Shown in pieces: positions 13,456 to 26,168 of a stretch of 64,000 bases of DNA (within the stretch, counting starts at the first letter, position 1; each line of letters starts with the position of its first letter). This DNA is from Sipunculus nudus (lineage: Eukaryota > Annelida > Sipuncula > Golfingiida > Sipunculidae). A program made the translations under genes and the position numbers. The notes below the pieces were generated by a model, which saw only the letters and a program-made list of their open reading frames with translations, did no database searches and had not been told where the DNA came from. The DNA lies in contig CM049310.1 of NCBI GenBank assembly GCA_026874595.1, positions 69,887,556 through 69,951,555 on the forward strand, read 5' to 3'.

Positions 13456-14779
13456 TGGGGCCCTGCGCGAGTGGGTTTTGACCCGCAGGATTTTGTGCGG
13501 GGCGGGGCGGGCAAGATTCCTGAATGTGCGGGGCGGTGCCTGCTGAAATAAAGTTTGTGCGGGGCGGAGCGGTCTGATACGCCGATCTGGCAGTTCAGTG
13601 AACATAAATATCGGTTTAAATTTGTAAATTAAATAAATATATATATATATAAATCATGTGTTTAATGTTTACATGTGATGTATAAATATACCAAACAAAA
13701 GATAAATGTGAACAAAATTTAAAATTTACAGTGTTAACTCTGACGTATTGTAACAAACACTATAAAAATTGCCCTTTGCGATGGCACCTGGTCATAACTT
13801 TGGACAAGGTTACCAGGCCTGGTGTTTTACATGGGCTGTAATGCATGTATACATTGTACTCACATATTACGTAATACGTCAGGGATGAACTACGGGTATA
13901 CTTACCTTTGATCTGGTAATAAACACTCTTTGATCACAGCGCGCTCTTTAGGTGACTAAATTGATCTGGAACAGCACAAAGCCTAAGGAGGGGTTTCTTA
14001 TGAATGGGTGGTCAAAGGGTCTGGTTGGGCGAAGCAGTATGTGGTAATAAAAGTTATGAGAAAATCCTGCTTTGTACATGTTTATCTATTTTAGCTAGAA
14101 CCACATCTGTCAGAGTCCCTCTTTGTTCCCCTGACCCTCTCACTAATCCAGCAGGTTTTGACTGACCAGAAAGGACTTGCAAAAATATCTCAGCAGTTGG
14201 GTGACATGATATAAGCTAGATCTATTCCGAAGGGGGACTTTGGGTACACATATATTTTCTTGACTTTCTTCACAAATTAAAGTAGAATCATTCACAAGGC
14301 CTGCTTATTTCCCCTGAAAATTTTGAAAACATGTTTAGATATGTTACATAGACATGGATATGAATTAAATTTATATAATATGTAAATATTCATAAATATG
14401 TCATTTAATTTAAACATTTTATGAACTACGATTTTAATAATTGCTAAAACATGTATTAAATGTATTGATCATTCTAGTTATCAGACGTTTCACACAATTT
14501 ATAAGCATGCATTGCTGATCCATGTTTTTGTTGGGAAAAAATAACTATTGTTGATATGTACACCTGTAGATAATAAAGCTTTGAGGTAATTTTATTGATT
14601 TGCGGCTCGATTGTGGGCTTGAAACATGAAACATGCGGGGGCGGGGCGGGTGTGGGCTGAAAGAAATTATTGTCGGGGTGAAGAGGGGGGGGATCATTAT
14701 AATTGCGGAGCGGCGCAGGCTGACAGGGCATGGTGCGGGGCGGGTGCAGGTTCAATTTTTCGGCCAGCGCTGGGCCCTA
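13456..14779. mobile_element. 1324-bp hAT-like element downstream of gene A
   Basis: The left end TGGGGCCCTGCGC and the right end GCGCTGGGCCCTA are imperfect inverted repeats (11 of 13). The flanks are a perfect 8-bp target duplication, GTGTGAAC, at 13448-13455 and 14780-14787. Both subterminal regions carry clustered GCGGGGCGG-type motifs (13495-13570 and 14635-14755), which are strikingly GC-rich against an AT-rich core. No transposase frame was found. The insertion lies 100 bp after the stop codon of gene A and may interrupt its 3' UTR. Confidence 0.85.
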
Positions 14780-14787
14780 GTGTGAAC

Positions 14788-15924
14788 TACTAACAGAATA
14801 TTACAAAATAATAACGCATATATACACGCACGTGGTGATCGAGCGGAGGACTAAATGCACCATGAAAAAAATGTACATTGTGGTACTTTAGACATCAGGA
14901 CGAGTAAAATTCCAGTGCCGGTTTACAATCCAGAAAAGAATTAAGAAATAATCTAGTCTGAACTGCAGCTATGGGATGCGGTGACAGATATACCAGCTGA
15001 GAAGCGAGCAGCTGTAATTGTCTTGACCAAACGATGAACAAAGTAGTTTTCGCACCACTGTCATAAAGCAAAGAATTGATGCAGTTAACCATGATGTTAT
15101 AGGGGTCTATGAAGAGTACCTTACCAAGGACAACGCTGTATTGACACCAAACGGGTCGTTACGTACAATAATGGAATCAAGGCGAGAATAGATGCTCGAG
15201 GTGTCCAAGGTAAAACAGCATATAGCAGCTGATTCAACCACAATGGCTAAACCTGCATTCAAAATGTTCTAGTCATAGCCACCAGTACGCTACCGTGGCA
15301 GTGGCAATCTTACGCTTCTACAGAAGCTACCGAGTAAATCGCTGTGTAAAGAATGTGAACCAATTGGACAATAGTGTAAACGGATATGAAATCAGTTGAA
15401 ATGCCTTTATGGCTCAATGATGGAACGCGTCAGTTTTATTCGTCGCTTGGTCAGAAGCTTCTGGACTAACAATGAAGACTATTATCTGTTCTCTGTTCTA
15501 TTTTTTTAGAAAGGGCAATTTATACGGAGTACAAGTTAGCAAGCTACTCGTGGAACGTTTTGTTGCTAGAAGGACAGAAGAAAGTTCTTTTCAGTATGTG
15601 GGGTTATAGGTACCGCAGGAAGGACAATTTAAGGAATCACTGTCAGCATGATTAGTTATATAAGCAAAAGTTTGTCAGACTTCAGTGTTAAATCAGGAAT
15701 TCAAAATCGAGTGTTCGGTGATGAGGATCAGGAGAATATAAGAGCTATTATTGGACGCTTGAACTGGGGTTGCGCAGGGTCAAATTTTATGAAATGAATC
15801 ATCTTACCACAAAACTCAAACAAATAGTCCTTGAATTAGGCAAAGAAAACATTTCTCGGATTCAAAGTATATGACTCAGTGATATTTCCTCAACAACTGA
15901 ATGGTAACCTACATCTCAGTGTTT
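14788..15924. other. Unassigned intergenic sequence
   Basis: Higher GC than the neighbouring introns and may hold decayed coding sequence, but every frame is broken and no protein family could be recognised. Confidence 0.4.
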
Positions 15925-16741
15925 TGTTACAGGTGCTCTTTTTATTATGTGACACGGGCCTGGTTCCTGTTGTGGCGCTCGCGTCTGGCCGCGTATTACA
16001 TTCTATGTTTAATCCGTACTGGTTGAACTCTTGTTGTCATGTTTAGCCTTTGGTTTTCACGCTTGGTCTTGGGTCATGTGATGAGCCTTGTATGTGGAGA
16101 TACACAGCGCTGTTTTTCTTGAGAATTCCTGAAACGCGTGTAGACTGTGTTGTGCAGGATCTTATAGCCTGTTCGAGAAGTGGAAAATTCTCGGCTTTGG
16201 GTGTGAAGGTATATAAGGGGACTGTGTTTTAGAACGGTAGGGCAGAGAGCAGAGAAGATTCCATCGGACGAAGAAGCGTGTGTCAGATTCTAGGACCTTA
16301 TCCGACTAATGCGGCAATTAAAGATGTTCAAAGACTTTCTCCTGGATTTTATGTATTTGGACATCAGTTTACTTTCTAGGTTGTTGCAAAAACTTTCCAC
16401 TGGACTGTCATTCTCCGAGAGTTTACATTCAAAGGAATTATCGTTGTGATGGTGTTGGTATCCAGGTACTGTGCACATACATTATTTTCTCTGTGTTTGT
16501 ATTGAATTGTTGATATACCGCTGTTTTACTGTATAATTGTACTGATTTAGTGTATTGTATTGTTAGGGTTTGTTTTAAGAATAAATTATAGTTATTTGTT
16601 AACAAAAAAACACTGTCTTCTTTATTCATTCCCCTAGACATTTCACGCTGCCTAGTGTTACAGAATCTGATTTTTTTATTTCCGTTACAGGATTTGTGTT
16701 CATCACGCATACGTAATCTGTTTATATTAGGTTCCGTAACA
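15925..16741 (+). mobile_element. 5' LTR of a Ty3/gypsy-type retrotransposon
   Basis: It begins TGTTACAGG and ends CCGTAACA, with short inverted ends. It is closely similar over its whole length to the solo LTR at 23217-24029. It contains a TATATAA box at 16210-16216 and an AATAAA signal at 16580-16585. A primer binding site follows at 16748. No matching 3' LTR of this copy is present in the window. Confidence 0.9.
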
Positions 16742-16747
16742 TAAAAT

Positions 16748-16765
16748 TGGGGGCTCGTCCGGGAT
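16748..16765 (+). other. Primer binding site complementary to tRNA-Pro
   Basis: The 18 bases TGGGGGCTCGTCCGGGAT lie 6 bp after the LTR. They are the classic primer site complementary to the 3' end of proline tRNA, also known from gammaretroviruses. This fixes the LTR boundary and the + orientation of the element. Confidence 0.88.
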
Positions 16766-16910
16766 GCTTAATAGTTTTCAAATTTATTAGGCCTTGACCT
16801 GGACACGTTGTTTTATCATACATTGTTTATAAGATTACATATTGTTTACGATACATTGTTTACAGGATTTATCTCAGTGGTTTTTCTTGTTATTGTTTTG
16901 ACATCTTAAC

Positions 16911-18451
16911 ATGGCAGTTTTCAAACCTGAGACATTTGTTGACGATCCCGACCCTGATCAACTTTGACAGTTGTCAAAGAACAGTTGTTGCGTTTGGGAC
17001 AACACTTGGGGCTAAGTGTGAAAAAAGCTTTGAGAAAGCCTGTTATCATTGCTAAATTCGTGCGAGGTTTAATTGTTGAGACTAAAGTTGAAACTAAAAA
17101 AAATGATAGCCTTGCTATGCAATTAGAATTCAAAAAGTTGAAAATGCAACATAAGCTAGCATTAAAAAAAAGAAAAGGAAAAAGAAATTGAGTTTAAACG
17201 ACTGGAGTGAGAAAGACTTATACTAGAACATAGTCTACGTGCTGCCCAAAATCACAGTTTTGATGTTGCTAAACTCATTAAACTTGTCTCACCTTTTCAA
17301 GAAGAAGAGGTTGGTAAATATTTCTTACACTTTGAGAAGGTAGCTGAAAATTTAAAATGGCCTAAGGAAAATTGGAATGGTAGCTGAAAATTTAAAATGG
17401 CCTAAGGAAAATTGGACTATGCTGTTACAAAGTGTATTGACTGGCAAGGCCAGAGAAATTTATACAGAGCTTTCAGTGGAAGCTGCTGCTGACTATGACC
17501 TGGTAAAACGGTTAATCCTAAAAGGTTATGAGTTTGTTCCAGAGGCTTACCGCCAGTAGTTCAGAAATTGGTGAAAGCGCAAAAATCAGACCTACGTCGA
17601 ATTTGCTAGAAGAAAAGAGCAGTTGTTTGATCGCTGGTGTTGTTCTAAAACATGTAATGAAAGATTATGACAATTTGCGCCAGTTGATTTTGCTTGAAGA
17701 ATTTAAGCGCTGCATTAACGCAGATTTTAAAACTTTTCTCAATGAGAAAAGTCCTGAAACACTTGACATTGCTGCTCAATTAGCTGATGATTATTCATTA
17801 ACACACTAGCAAATCAAACCAGTCATTCACAAACAAGAATGTACATCAGTATGGTCAAAAAAGTTTAAATGGCAGTCACCCATTACTAGTAGTCCTGATA
17901 GTTCAACAAAGCCCATAGTTACACCTCAGTCCACGTCCACTGTGTCTAAGTCCAACAAAGACCAGTCATTTTCAAAGAAAATCTGTTATTACTGGAAGGA
18001 GGAAGGCCATATAATATCTGACTGCTGGAAACTTGCGAATAGACCAAGTACCAAACCTATTAGTTTTGTTTCAAAATCTATGCATAGCATAGTACAGGAG
18101 CCAGGCTCTTTTCATGTAAATAAGGGGTACATCTCCTTTGTTGACTCAAATAAAGAGTTTGATGCTACGGAGGCCCAAGTGCCGTCTAAATCCAAAGAAG
18201 AATCCATAGCTTGTGGGGTAAAAACCTCAGTGGATTCCTGCGAGGAATTAAATAAGGCTAGGTCCTTTCAAGACTCCTGCGAGGAGTATTCTCTAAATAA
18301 GGCTATGTCCTTTTATGACTCTTGCGAGAGTATTTCAAATGAGGCCTGGTCCTTTTATGACAAACAAAAGTTTGTTTCTGTTGAGGAAAATTCCTCTGTT
18401 GACTCCAATGAGGAGTCTGATGATAAAAAGGATGTATATTCCTTAAAATGA
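16911..18451 (+). pseudogene. Broken gag of the retrotransposon (SCAN-like capsid, degenerate zinc knuckle)
   Basis: A start-like ATG at 16911 leads into several frames separated by stops and frameshifts (near 16965, 17190, 17555 and 17808). A 38-bp segment is tandemly duplicated (17339-17376 and 17379-17416), which breaks the frame. The part encoded by about 17650-17805 (LRQLILLEEFKRCI followed by SPETLDIAAQLADDY) resembles the SCAN/capsid fold region of Gmr1-type gypsy elements. A CCHC knuckle at 17984-18025 reads CYYWKEEGHIISDC, where the second Cys is replaced by Trp. The C-terminal part (18215-18440) has an imperfect internal repeat of about 60 bp coding DSCEE...NKA..F. Not functional. 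Confidence 0.75.
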
Positions 18452-18955
18452 CTCTGACACAGAGTTTATGACTGACACCTTCATTGTCAGTTCTTTGTTT
18501 GATGAGGTTGAGGTAGTATATTCCTCTCTTAATTCTGAAATGGAGTTATTTAAGCCATTCATATATGATGGTTTTGTATCACTTTCGAGTGATTTTTCAG
18601 ATTCTACCCCTATAAGAATTTTGAGGTACACTGGTTTAGGCCAGACTCTCATGTTAGCAAACACTTTGCCATATTATGGTAGGTCCTTTACTGGTGAACA
18701 TGCACTTGTTAATGGTGTGTTTTCAGACAGGCACACTTCGGTTCCGCTTCACAGTATCCATTAAAAGTCAGATTTGATTTCTGGGAATATTACTGTGGGC
18801 ATAAGAACTACTTTACCCTTTAAGGGAATTCGGTTGCTACTAAGCAATGATGTTGCAGATTATAAAGTACAGCCTGTACCAATAGTGACAAAAAAGCTGT
18901 CACTTGATCAGGACACTGATTCGGAAAGTAAGGAACATGGTTTGTATCCTTAATG
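18452..18955 (+). pseudogene. Decayed aspartic protease region of the retrotransposon
   Basis: The frame at 18468-18764 contains PIRILRYTGLGQTLM at about 18608-18652. This aligns with the retropepsin active-site region, but the catalytic Asp of the DTG triad is Tyr. A stop at about 18762 ends the frame while similarity to gypsy protease tails seems to continue to about 18955. Inactive. Confidence 0.6.
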
Positions 18956-18971
18956 TGCTGTAACTAGATCT

Positions 18972-19790
18972 ATGGCCAAGAAAAACACACGTGAGGATAA
19001 TGGTCCAGATAATAACACTCTTGGAGTCACTAGTGACTCGTCTAATGACTCGCCCGTACAGGATGCAGCATTCTCAAGGTCAGAACTTATCGCGAAACAG
19101 CATATGGACCCTGATATTTCATGTTTGTTTCCCAGGGCAGTTCCTGAAGATGAGCTGTCACAGAACCCAGTTTGGTTCTATGTCAAAAATGGAGTGCTTA
19201 TGCGTAAATGGCGACCACCTGATGTATGCGCTGATGATGAGTGGGCCATCATATATCAAATAGTAATGCCCAAAAGCTTTCGCAGTGAAGTATAAGCATG
19301 ACACATGAGGCTCCTTTGTCTGGCCATTTAGGTATAAATATTTATCAGAAAGTTAGTACACACTTCTATTGGCCTTACCTAAGGAAAAATGTTGTACAAT
19401 ATTGTAAATTATGCCATACATGCCAGATGGTAGGCAAGCCCAATCAGAATCCTCCTAAGGCCCCACTTAGGCCAATTCCTGCTTTCGATGAACCATTCAG
19501 TAGGATTAGTTGATTGTGTCGGACCACTGCCCAAAACAAAATCTGGACATGAATACTTGCTGACAATCATGTGCACATCTACCAGGATCCCTGAAGCAAA
19601 ACCAATGCGCAAAATAAATGCCAAAAGTGTTGTCAAAGCTCTGACCAAGTTTTTTTACAACTTTTGGAATACCGAAATCCGTCAAGTCTGACCAAGGCTC
19701 TAATTTTATGTCTGGCTTTTTCCAACAAGTTATGCTTGAGCTAGGTATAAATCAGTGCAGTTCTTTCGGTCCCTGGATATCATCAGATTA
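18972..19790 (+). pseudogene. Truncated integrase of the retrotransposon
   Basis: The first frame (18972-19295) ends in a linker, and the H-H-C-C zinc domain follows: His of GHLG, then YCKLCHTCQ near 19405-19425. The integrase core begins at about 19508 (VDCVGPLPKTKSGHEYLL). Frames change near 19295, 19510 and 19680, and recognisable sequence stops at about 19790 before the rest of the catalytic core. No reverse transcriptase or RNase H is found upstream between protease and integrase or downstream. The protease-integrase adjacency fits the Gmr1-like gene order, with the later RT/RH part lost. Confidence 0.75.
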
Positions 19791-20563
19791 GATATCACTT
19801 ATTGATCTTTTACTGTTACTTAACTAGTAATTGCTCTATAGATGTTGTACGTGTCATAGAGTAGTCCACTGTGACGTCAGCTATGCAATGTTTTACTAGG
19901 TCAAACACAGAGGCCCCTAGTGGGTGTTAAAATGGACACATCGAGCAGCGCCTTGTTATACAATATTAGGCGCTTAACTATATCATAAGGGAATTCCTGA
20001 GGTATTTTGTGTTACGATTGGTTAATAATTACCTTGCAAGAAGGCCCAGTTTTTCATCGCAATATTTTTCAGCATGGGAAATACTGATATAGAAAAAATT
20101 AAATATGTAAAGGAAAAGGGCCTATTCCCATTGCTGATTTCTATAAACTAAAGATTATCTCTTGAACCTGTTACACAAATAGGCCAAAAAAAGCCGATCA
20201 CACCACTTGCTTGCCGTTCTATTTTGTTTTATCTACGTGTTTATAACTTAGGGCCGCCAAAATAATCGAAACACATTCAACAAGAACATCAGTTTTAAAA
20301 TTCTCGCGTTTTGCAAAGGACGTATTGCAACTGGTGACCACAACTTCCACACCTAAGCAAACAACCACTTTAGGTTACATGTGTTTTTTCCGTTGTCAAC
20401 ACTGCTGTGTTACAAACAACTTGTAGATTGTCCACAATGCTGTAATTAATAACAGATCGTAAATAAACAAGCTTATAATACATCTGTCACAGAGGCATTT
20501 CAAGAAGATTCATAACAGGAATAAACTGAGACTTTATTAATATCTACGCAAAGTAATCAAGAA

Positions 20564-20608
<45 letters not shown>

Positions 20609-21243
20609 TCTATAGATTAGGTGAATAGCTGACTTTAAAACAAACAAATGAAAGGTCATTTCATTTGTTTATTTAAATTTAGGGATCCAGGATTTAGGAA
20701 AAGGAGGACTTATGACAAAGCCTAAAATGGCCCTCAGGTGTGGAAAGGGGGTCCAGGCCGCTAAAAGTGGTCTGGAACCCTTAAAAATAAGATTGCTGAG
20801 GCTGAAAAAAAGGGGGCGTTCCCTTAGCGTGAAGTCAGATAACCCCCAACAGATAATACCTATAGGAAACACTGCGGATCATGATATTTATCGGAATTGG
20901 ATATATTTATTTGCATCTTATGTAAACATACCTATATTTCTCTTGCAAAATCTGCTGCTTATATAAAACTTCTATTTACAAAAAAAAAGGGGACATTTAA
21001 ATTATCAGAAATGGTTTCCTGTAGGCATGTCTAAAATCTTTCTGCATACAGTACTCTAAGGAGATGTTAGAGCAGTTCAGTGTAAAGATATTCATTCATG
21101 CTCAGATCAAAATATTTCCGAATTTCAGTGATGCTATCCGTTACCTATATTAAAATAAAATTAGAGTTCAATAAATATTTCAATCTATATTTGATAATTA
21201 CATAAGCTATAGTTGGTTTCATAAACTGTACAAGACCTTAGAC

Positions 21244-21294
<51 letters not shown>

Positions 21295-23211
21295 CTTGGG
21301 GAGAATATAATGATAAATAGAGTGGGGGTGGAATGGGGCAAATTCTTATTTAAGTATTAAACTGACATTTGACTCGCTGTCTATTCATCTGATAAAAGCA
21401 ATTTATAAAAAAAATAAATATGAGACGAATTGAAACACGTAATCTGTGGTGAATACTTAATATATTTATATGTGTATATTTTAATGTATTAATATGTGGA
21501 CAGCAGCTACTTGGTTAATAAAGGGAGCTTGACCTGTAAAAGAGTTTGTAAAAAATGCATTTCAACAGAACCGCATAGGATAACGATATTCTAGTTGGAC
21601 CTAAGAGAGATTACAGATGCACATGTTTAGAATTACATATAAACATTACAAACGGAAAATTTAGTTTAGCTGCACTCTCTATCATCTAAAGGTGTGATTC
21701 ATCAGCCTCTTTTGTGGTTAATTAAAAGTTATTTAAATTTCATAGATTACGTCATTATTTTAATATCTAATTTGTTTATTTTATTATTAAAAAAAATAAG
21801 AAATAATACATGATATGGTTTATACTTTTTGATCAGTGTGAACTTCAATGTCAATCGACTTGTTTTGCCCATCAGCCGAGCGGTTTGGCCCAACAGCTGA
21901 TGGGTTAGCCCATCGGCCGATGAGCGACCCATCGGTCGATCCACTGTTGGCCGATGGACCAGATCGAAGGATGGGGCGTGACATACACACACTTATTGGT
22001 TCAGTTGTTCTGGATAAAACAGGACCCCAGTACAAAGTCATACACGGGTGTTTTATAATAAAGGAATATGTGTACGGCAACGACACTGTCCCCTCTCGTC
22101 TGCATGTGGAGCATCAATCTTAGAAGCGAAGGCATTTTAATCTAAATACTATGACAGTTATTGTGGCAGAATTCTGGGACACGTATGTACGGTAAAATTA
22201 GGTAGGTTGACTTCTATACCTTGTATACTCAGAGGTTTTGTAATCAAATATCATATAAATGCCATACGGGTTGAATAATAATTGTCATATGGGACATTCC
22301 AGTTTGGAATAGTGATTAATACGGAATAGTGATTAATGCGGTGGTTTGTATAGGACACACACAATAATTTTTTTTATCTCGTTCGCACGCCATGATTATC
22401 GCATGCACACGCTCAGTATGCCATGCTAGCTAAAGCCCTTATCTAGGAAAGAATGTCTGTTGAGTGTGCATATACCAGACCTTCTATGTCAGAGCGGAAA
22501 TGCAACTTAAATTGTTTGTATGCATTCTTATTGTATGTGTGCTTACGCCGAATGTTTTAAATCAATTTTACAGCAGTTTTTCATTGCTTTGATTCAGGAT
22601 TTATCCCGATAGGGAAAAAAACCCATGTAAAAAACGCCTATGTTTATGTGTCCGGGAAACTTTATTTATTTGTCCAGGGTTTAAGGTTAAGGTAAGGTTT
22701 AAGGTTTTATAACCGTTGTGTACCAACATACTAAAACAAGCTAAAAACCTGTCCCTTTGTTTTTTATCTTCCATGAAAATCTGATATTTTTTAGGGCCAC
22801 GTACGGTTCAGGATTAGGGCTGGGGTATATAATCCCTGGTATACCGAACAGGTAAAACTACCTGTCACTTTGTGTAATGTCTCCTGGTAAAAGCTTACAA
22901 CGAAAGGCGCCATCTGACACTTCACTTTTAGGCTAATTCGGGGGGGGGGGACCGGACAGTGGGACATGGTGAAATTGATAAGTCCCAAAATGTACCTGTT
23001 GTCCCATCACTCTTTAGGGGAATAAATCATAAATTTTTATTATATCTGATAGTTTACAGCTTGTTCAATTTTACCCTCAGATCTTTCCACAATAATAATT
23101 TAATTATGCATCTCATATTTTGAAGTATGTGACATATGTTATCTCCGTACTCTTGTGGATTGCATCCCCCTCCCACACTCATCCCCGTCCACACAAATAA
23201 TCTCAGCATAC
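19791..23211. other. Intergenic stretch between retroelement remnant and solo LTR
   Basis: No gene recognised. It holds (AT)n runs at about 20568-20605 and 21246-21293, a cluster of ATCGGCCGAT-like palindromes at 21868-21960, and a G run near 22941-22950. The sequence between 22600 and 23000 is moderately GC-rich but has no recognisable reading frame. Confidence 0.5.
21868..21960. repeat. Cluster of imperfect CCCATCGGCCGATGGG palindromes
   Basis: Within 95 bp the words CATCAGCCGAG, CAGCTGATGGG, CCATCGGCCGATG, CCATCGGTCGAT and GGCCGATGGAC follow each other in alternating orientation, forming several overlapping inverted repeats. Function unknown. Confidence 0.6.
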
Positions 23212-23216
23212 ATGAC

Positions 23217-24029
23217 TGTTACAGGTGCTCTTTTTATTATGTGACACGGGCGTAGCTCCTGTTGTGGCACTCGTGTCTGGCCGCATGTTACATTCTATGT
23301 TTAATCCCTACTGGTTGAACTCTCGTTGCCATGTTTAGCCTTGGGTTTTCACGCCTGGTCGTGGATCACGTGATGAGCCTGGTATGTGGAGATACACAGC
23401 GCCGTTTTTCTACAGAATTCCTGAAATGCGTGTAGACTGTGTTGTGCAAGATCTTATGGACTGTTCGAGAAGTGGAAAATTCTCGGCTTGGGATGAAGAG
23501 TATATAAGGGGCTGTGTTTAAGCAGGAGGCAGAGAGAGCAGCAGAGCAGATTCCAGCGGACGCAGAAGCGTGTGTCAGGACCTTATCCGACGAATGCGGC
23601 AATTATAGATTTTCAAAGACTTTCTCCTGGATTTTATGCATTTGGACTTCAGTTTACTTTCTGGGTTGTTGCAAGAACTTTCCACTGGACTGTCATTCTC
23701 CGAGAGTTTACATTTAAAGGACTTGTCGTTGTGATGGTGTTGGTATTCAGGTACTGTGCACATTATTTTTCTATGTGATTGTATTGACTTGTTGATATAC
23801 CGCTGTTTTACTGTATAATTGTATTGATTTAGTGTATTGTAATGTTAGGGTTGTTTTAAGAATAAATTATAGTTATTTGTTAACAAAAAAAAAACCCTGA
23901 TTTCTTTATTCATTCCCCTAGACATTTAACGCTGCCTAGTGTTACAGAATCTGATTTTTTTTTATTTCCGTTACAGAATTTGTTTTTATCACGCATATGT
24001 GATCTGTTTATATTAGGTTCCGTATAACA
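23217..24029 (+). mobile_element. Solo LTR of the same gypsy family, with 5-bp target duplication
   Basis: It begins TGTTACAGGTGC and ends CCGTATAACA. It is flanked directly by ATGAC at 23212-23216 and 24030-24034. It contains TATATAA at 23501-23507 and AATAAA at 23861-23866. The intact target duplication shows it is its own insertion, left by LTR-LTR recombination, and not the 3' LTR of the element at 15925. Confidence 0.93.
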
Positions 24030-24034
24030 ATGAC

Positions 24035-26119
24035 CCATCGGTGTTGTTAGGGTGAATGTCGCACTATTTCAGGTCTCCGCGTATTAAGCCGCTATATATG
24101 CATGCAAATGAATCTACCATAATCCTAGTCCTAAGTAGAGAAACGTACCTGAAGGATTTAAGATGTAGGCCTTACTGCATTGTCTATCTATATTCATCGC
24201 GTGCGCATGAGATACTAATGCGTGATAACGAGATACTATCGCGAGATAAAAATAAAATTATGTGTGTAGATTTGTAAGTTACCAGCAATTATTGACGGTG
24301 TGTGTGTTGCTGAATTACAGCATATTTTGTAACACAATCGGTACCAAATATACGTCTTATTGCTGTTTCAAGGATAGGGACCTTCAACAGACGGTGTAAA
24401 GTAATTTATCATATATTATAATTACAAATATTCATACGTGTCACATTGCAAAGTCACAAAAATGTTCTTGATACAGGATAAATGATTACACGCGTGGTTA
24501 CACTAAGAGAGAAATTGGTTCCAAATAGAGACAGGTCGACATGAGGGTCCTTTATAATACCATATTGATAAACTAGACAGCTCGTAGTTCTTTTGAGCAA
24601 GGCAGAATACAATTTTTAGAAAACATTATAGCTCAAGGGTCTTATTGTTTAAATAAATATACACATTACAGTATTTTTAAATGCATTTTTATTTAAAAGT
24701 TTTGATTGATTTTCATCAGAACAACTCGCAGGAGAAAAGTATTGTAATATAAATAAGCCTATTGTCAATTTATAATATAAATATGTTTTGTAATAGTTAC
24801 ATATTTGCCATATTTAACTACAAAAATTGCAAACGAAAGGTTCTTATCCATATTACGCTCAAATTTTAATTAATAGGACCCTGTTTTTGAGCTGGCTTCT
24901 GTGCAAATTTTCGGTGAAACCGATCAGTAATATTTGATATTATACCCTAAGGACGGACAAATTAACAAATATTAAAACCGTTTTCCAGTTCATGGACGGA
25001 CTTAAATTAGAAATAAATGGAAGATGGACATGCAAAACATCAGACTAACATGGTTGAAAATTAAAACCATCAACTTCGTTCACATGAAAGCAACAACTGG
25101 CGCCATGATCATATAGTCCCAAAATATCTTTCCTACTGATGTGGTTACAACTGAGCGAGTATCTATAGCTGACCTTTTGCTAGGCCATGCTTGATGACTG
25201 CACAGTATGTGGGGTATCATATCATAGTGGTTATATATGTAATTCTATTTGGATAGGCCGATGTAGGAGAGAATACAAGGTCGTTCATTTGTGATTTCTG
25301 CTGCAAAGGACAACTACTGTCTTTTCGTTGACAATGGAGACATCATCCTTTTATTATTTTTTCTTAGTTTCGCTACATATTATAAACCGTGAGTCGTAAT
25401 AAAAAATATTGAGTCTTTTTTTTATATTACGTCATAAACGTAAGATCAGATAAGATAAGATAAGTTATACTTTATTAATCCCAAGCTGGGTAATTACATT
25501 ATAATGATAAGGTAGTGTGTCTTTTATATGATAATTTGATTATAATGAAAGATAAGGGTCACTTTCGGCACAGTGTTTACATAATTGACTGGTTTATTTA
25601 ATGTTATCTACAATGGTTTATGACTGACGCAAGAGAGAGCTTTCATCCTCTCGGTCCTACGGCCAGACCAGGCCCGGTGACTACGGCATTTGCGGGCCCT
25701 TGGTATGTAAACACTAACATTGCTTTGTCATAACACCGAACAAGCCCCTCACATACGTTTGGGAGTGAAACACGGCCGTTTGGTTCCTTTCCTAATTAGC
25801 CTGCAGACTGTGAAATATTCTCATCGCCTGTGCTCAGAATCGATCCTATGAACCTCGGCTTTGCCCCTTGAGCTCTTCCCGTAGACCACTTAAAACCAAT
25901 ATTAAGATATCTTACGCTTATCTAGGAATACCAGAAACTAAACTAGACAGGTTTTTGGGCAGTATCGGAAACCACCTTTGAATAAGCAGTGGACCATTAG
26001 GGATCCAATGTCCGTATTCCTTAATGTAACTGTGTCCTTAGTTACTTGAAGTAAAATGTAAATAAAAGATGGTAAAACGTGTCCTTAGCATATATATCTA
26101 TATACACACACACACACAC

Positions 26120-26168
<49 letters not shown>

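Noticed and set aside
15925-24029. One 8.1-kb retrotransposon bounded by the LTRs at 15925 and 23217
   Set aside because: The second LTR has its own ATGAC target duplication on both sides, so it is a separate solo LTR; the 5' copy simply lacks its 3' half.
25840-25890. A functional tRNA gene on the minus strand
   Set aside because: A- and B-box-like words are present but no complete cloverleaf can be drawn; the context is a SINE.
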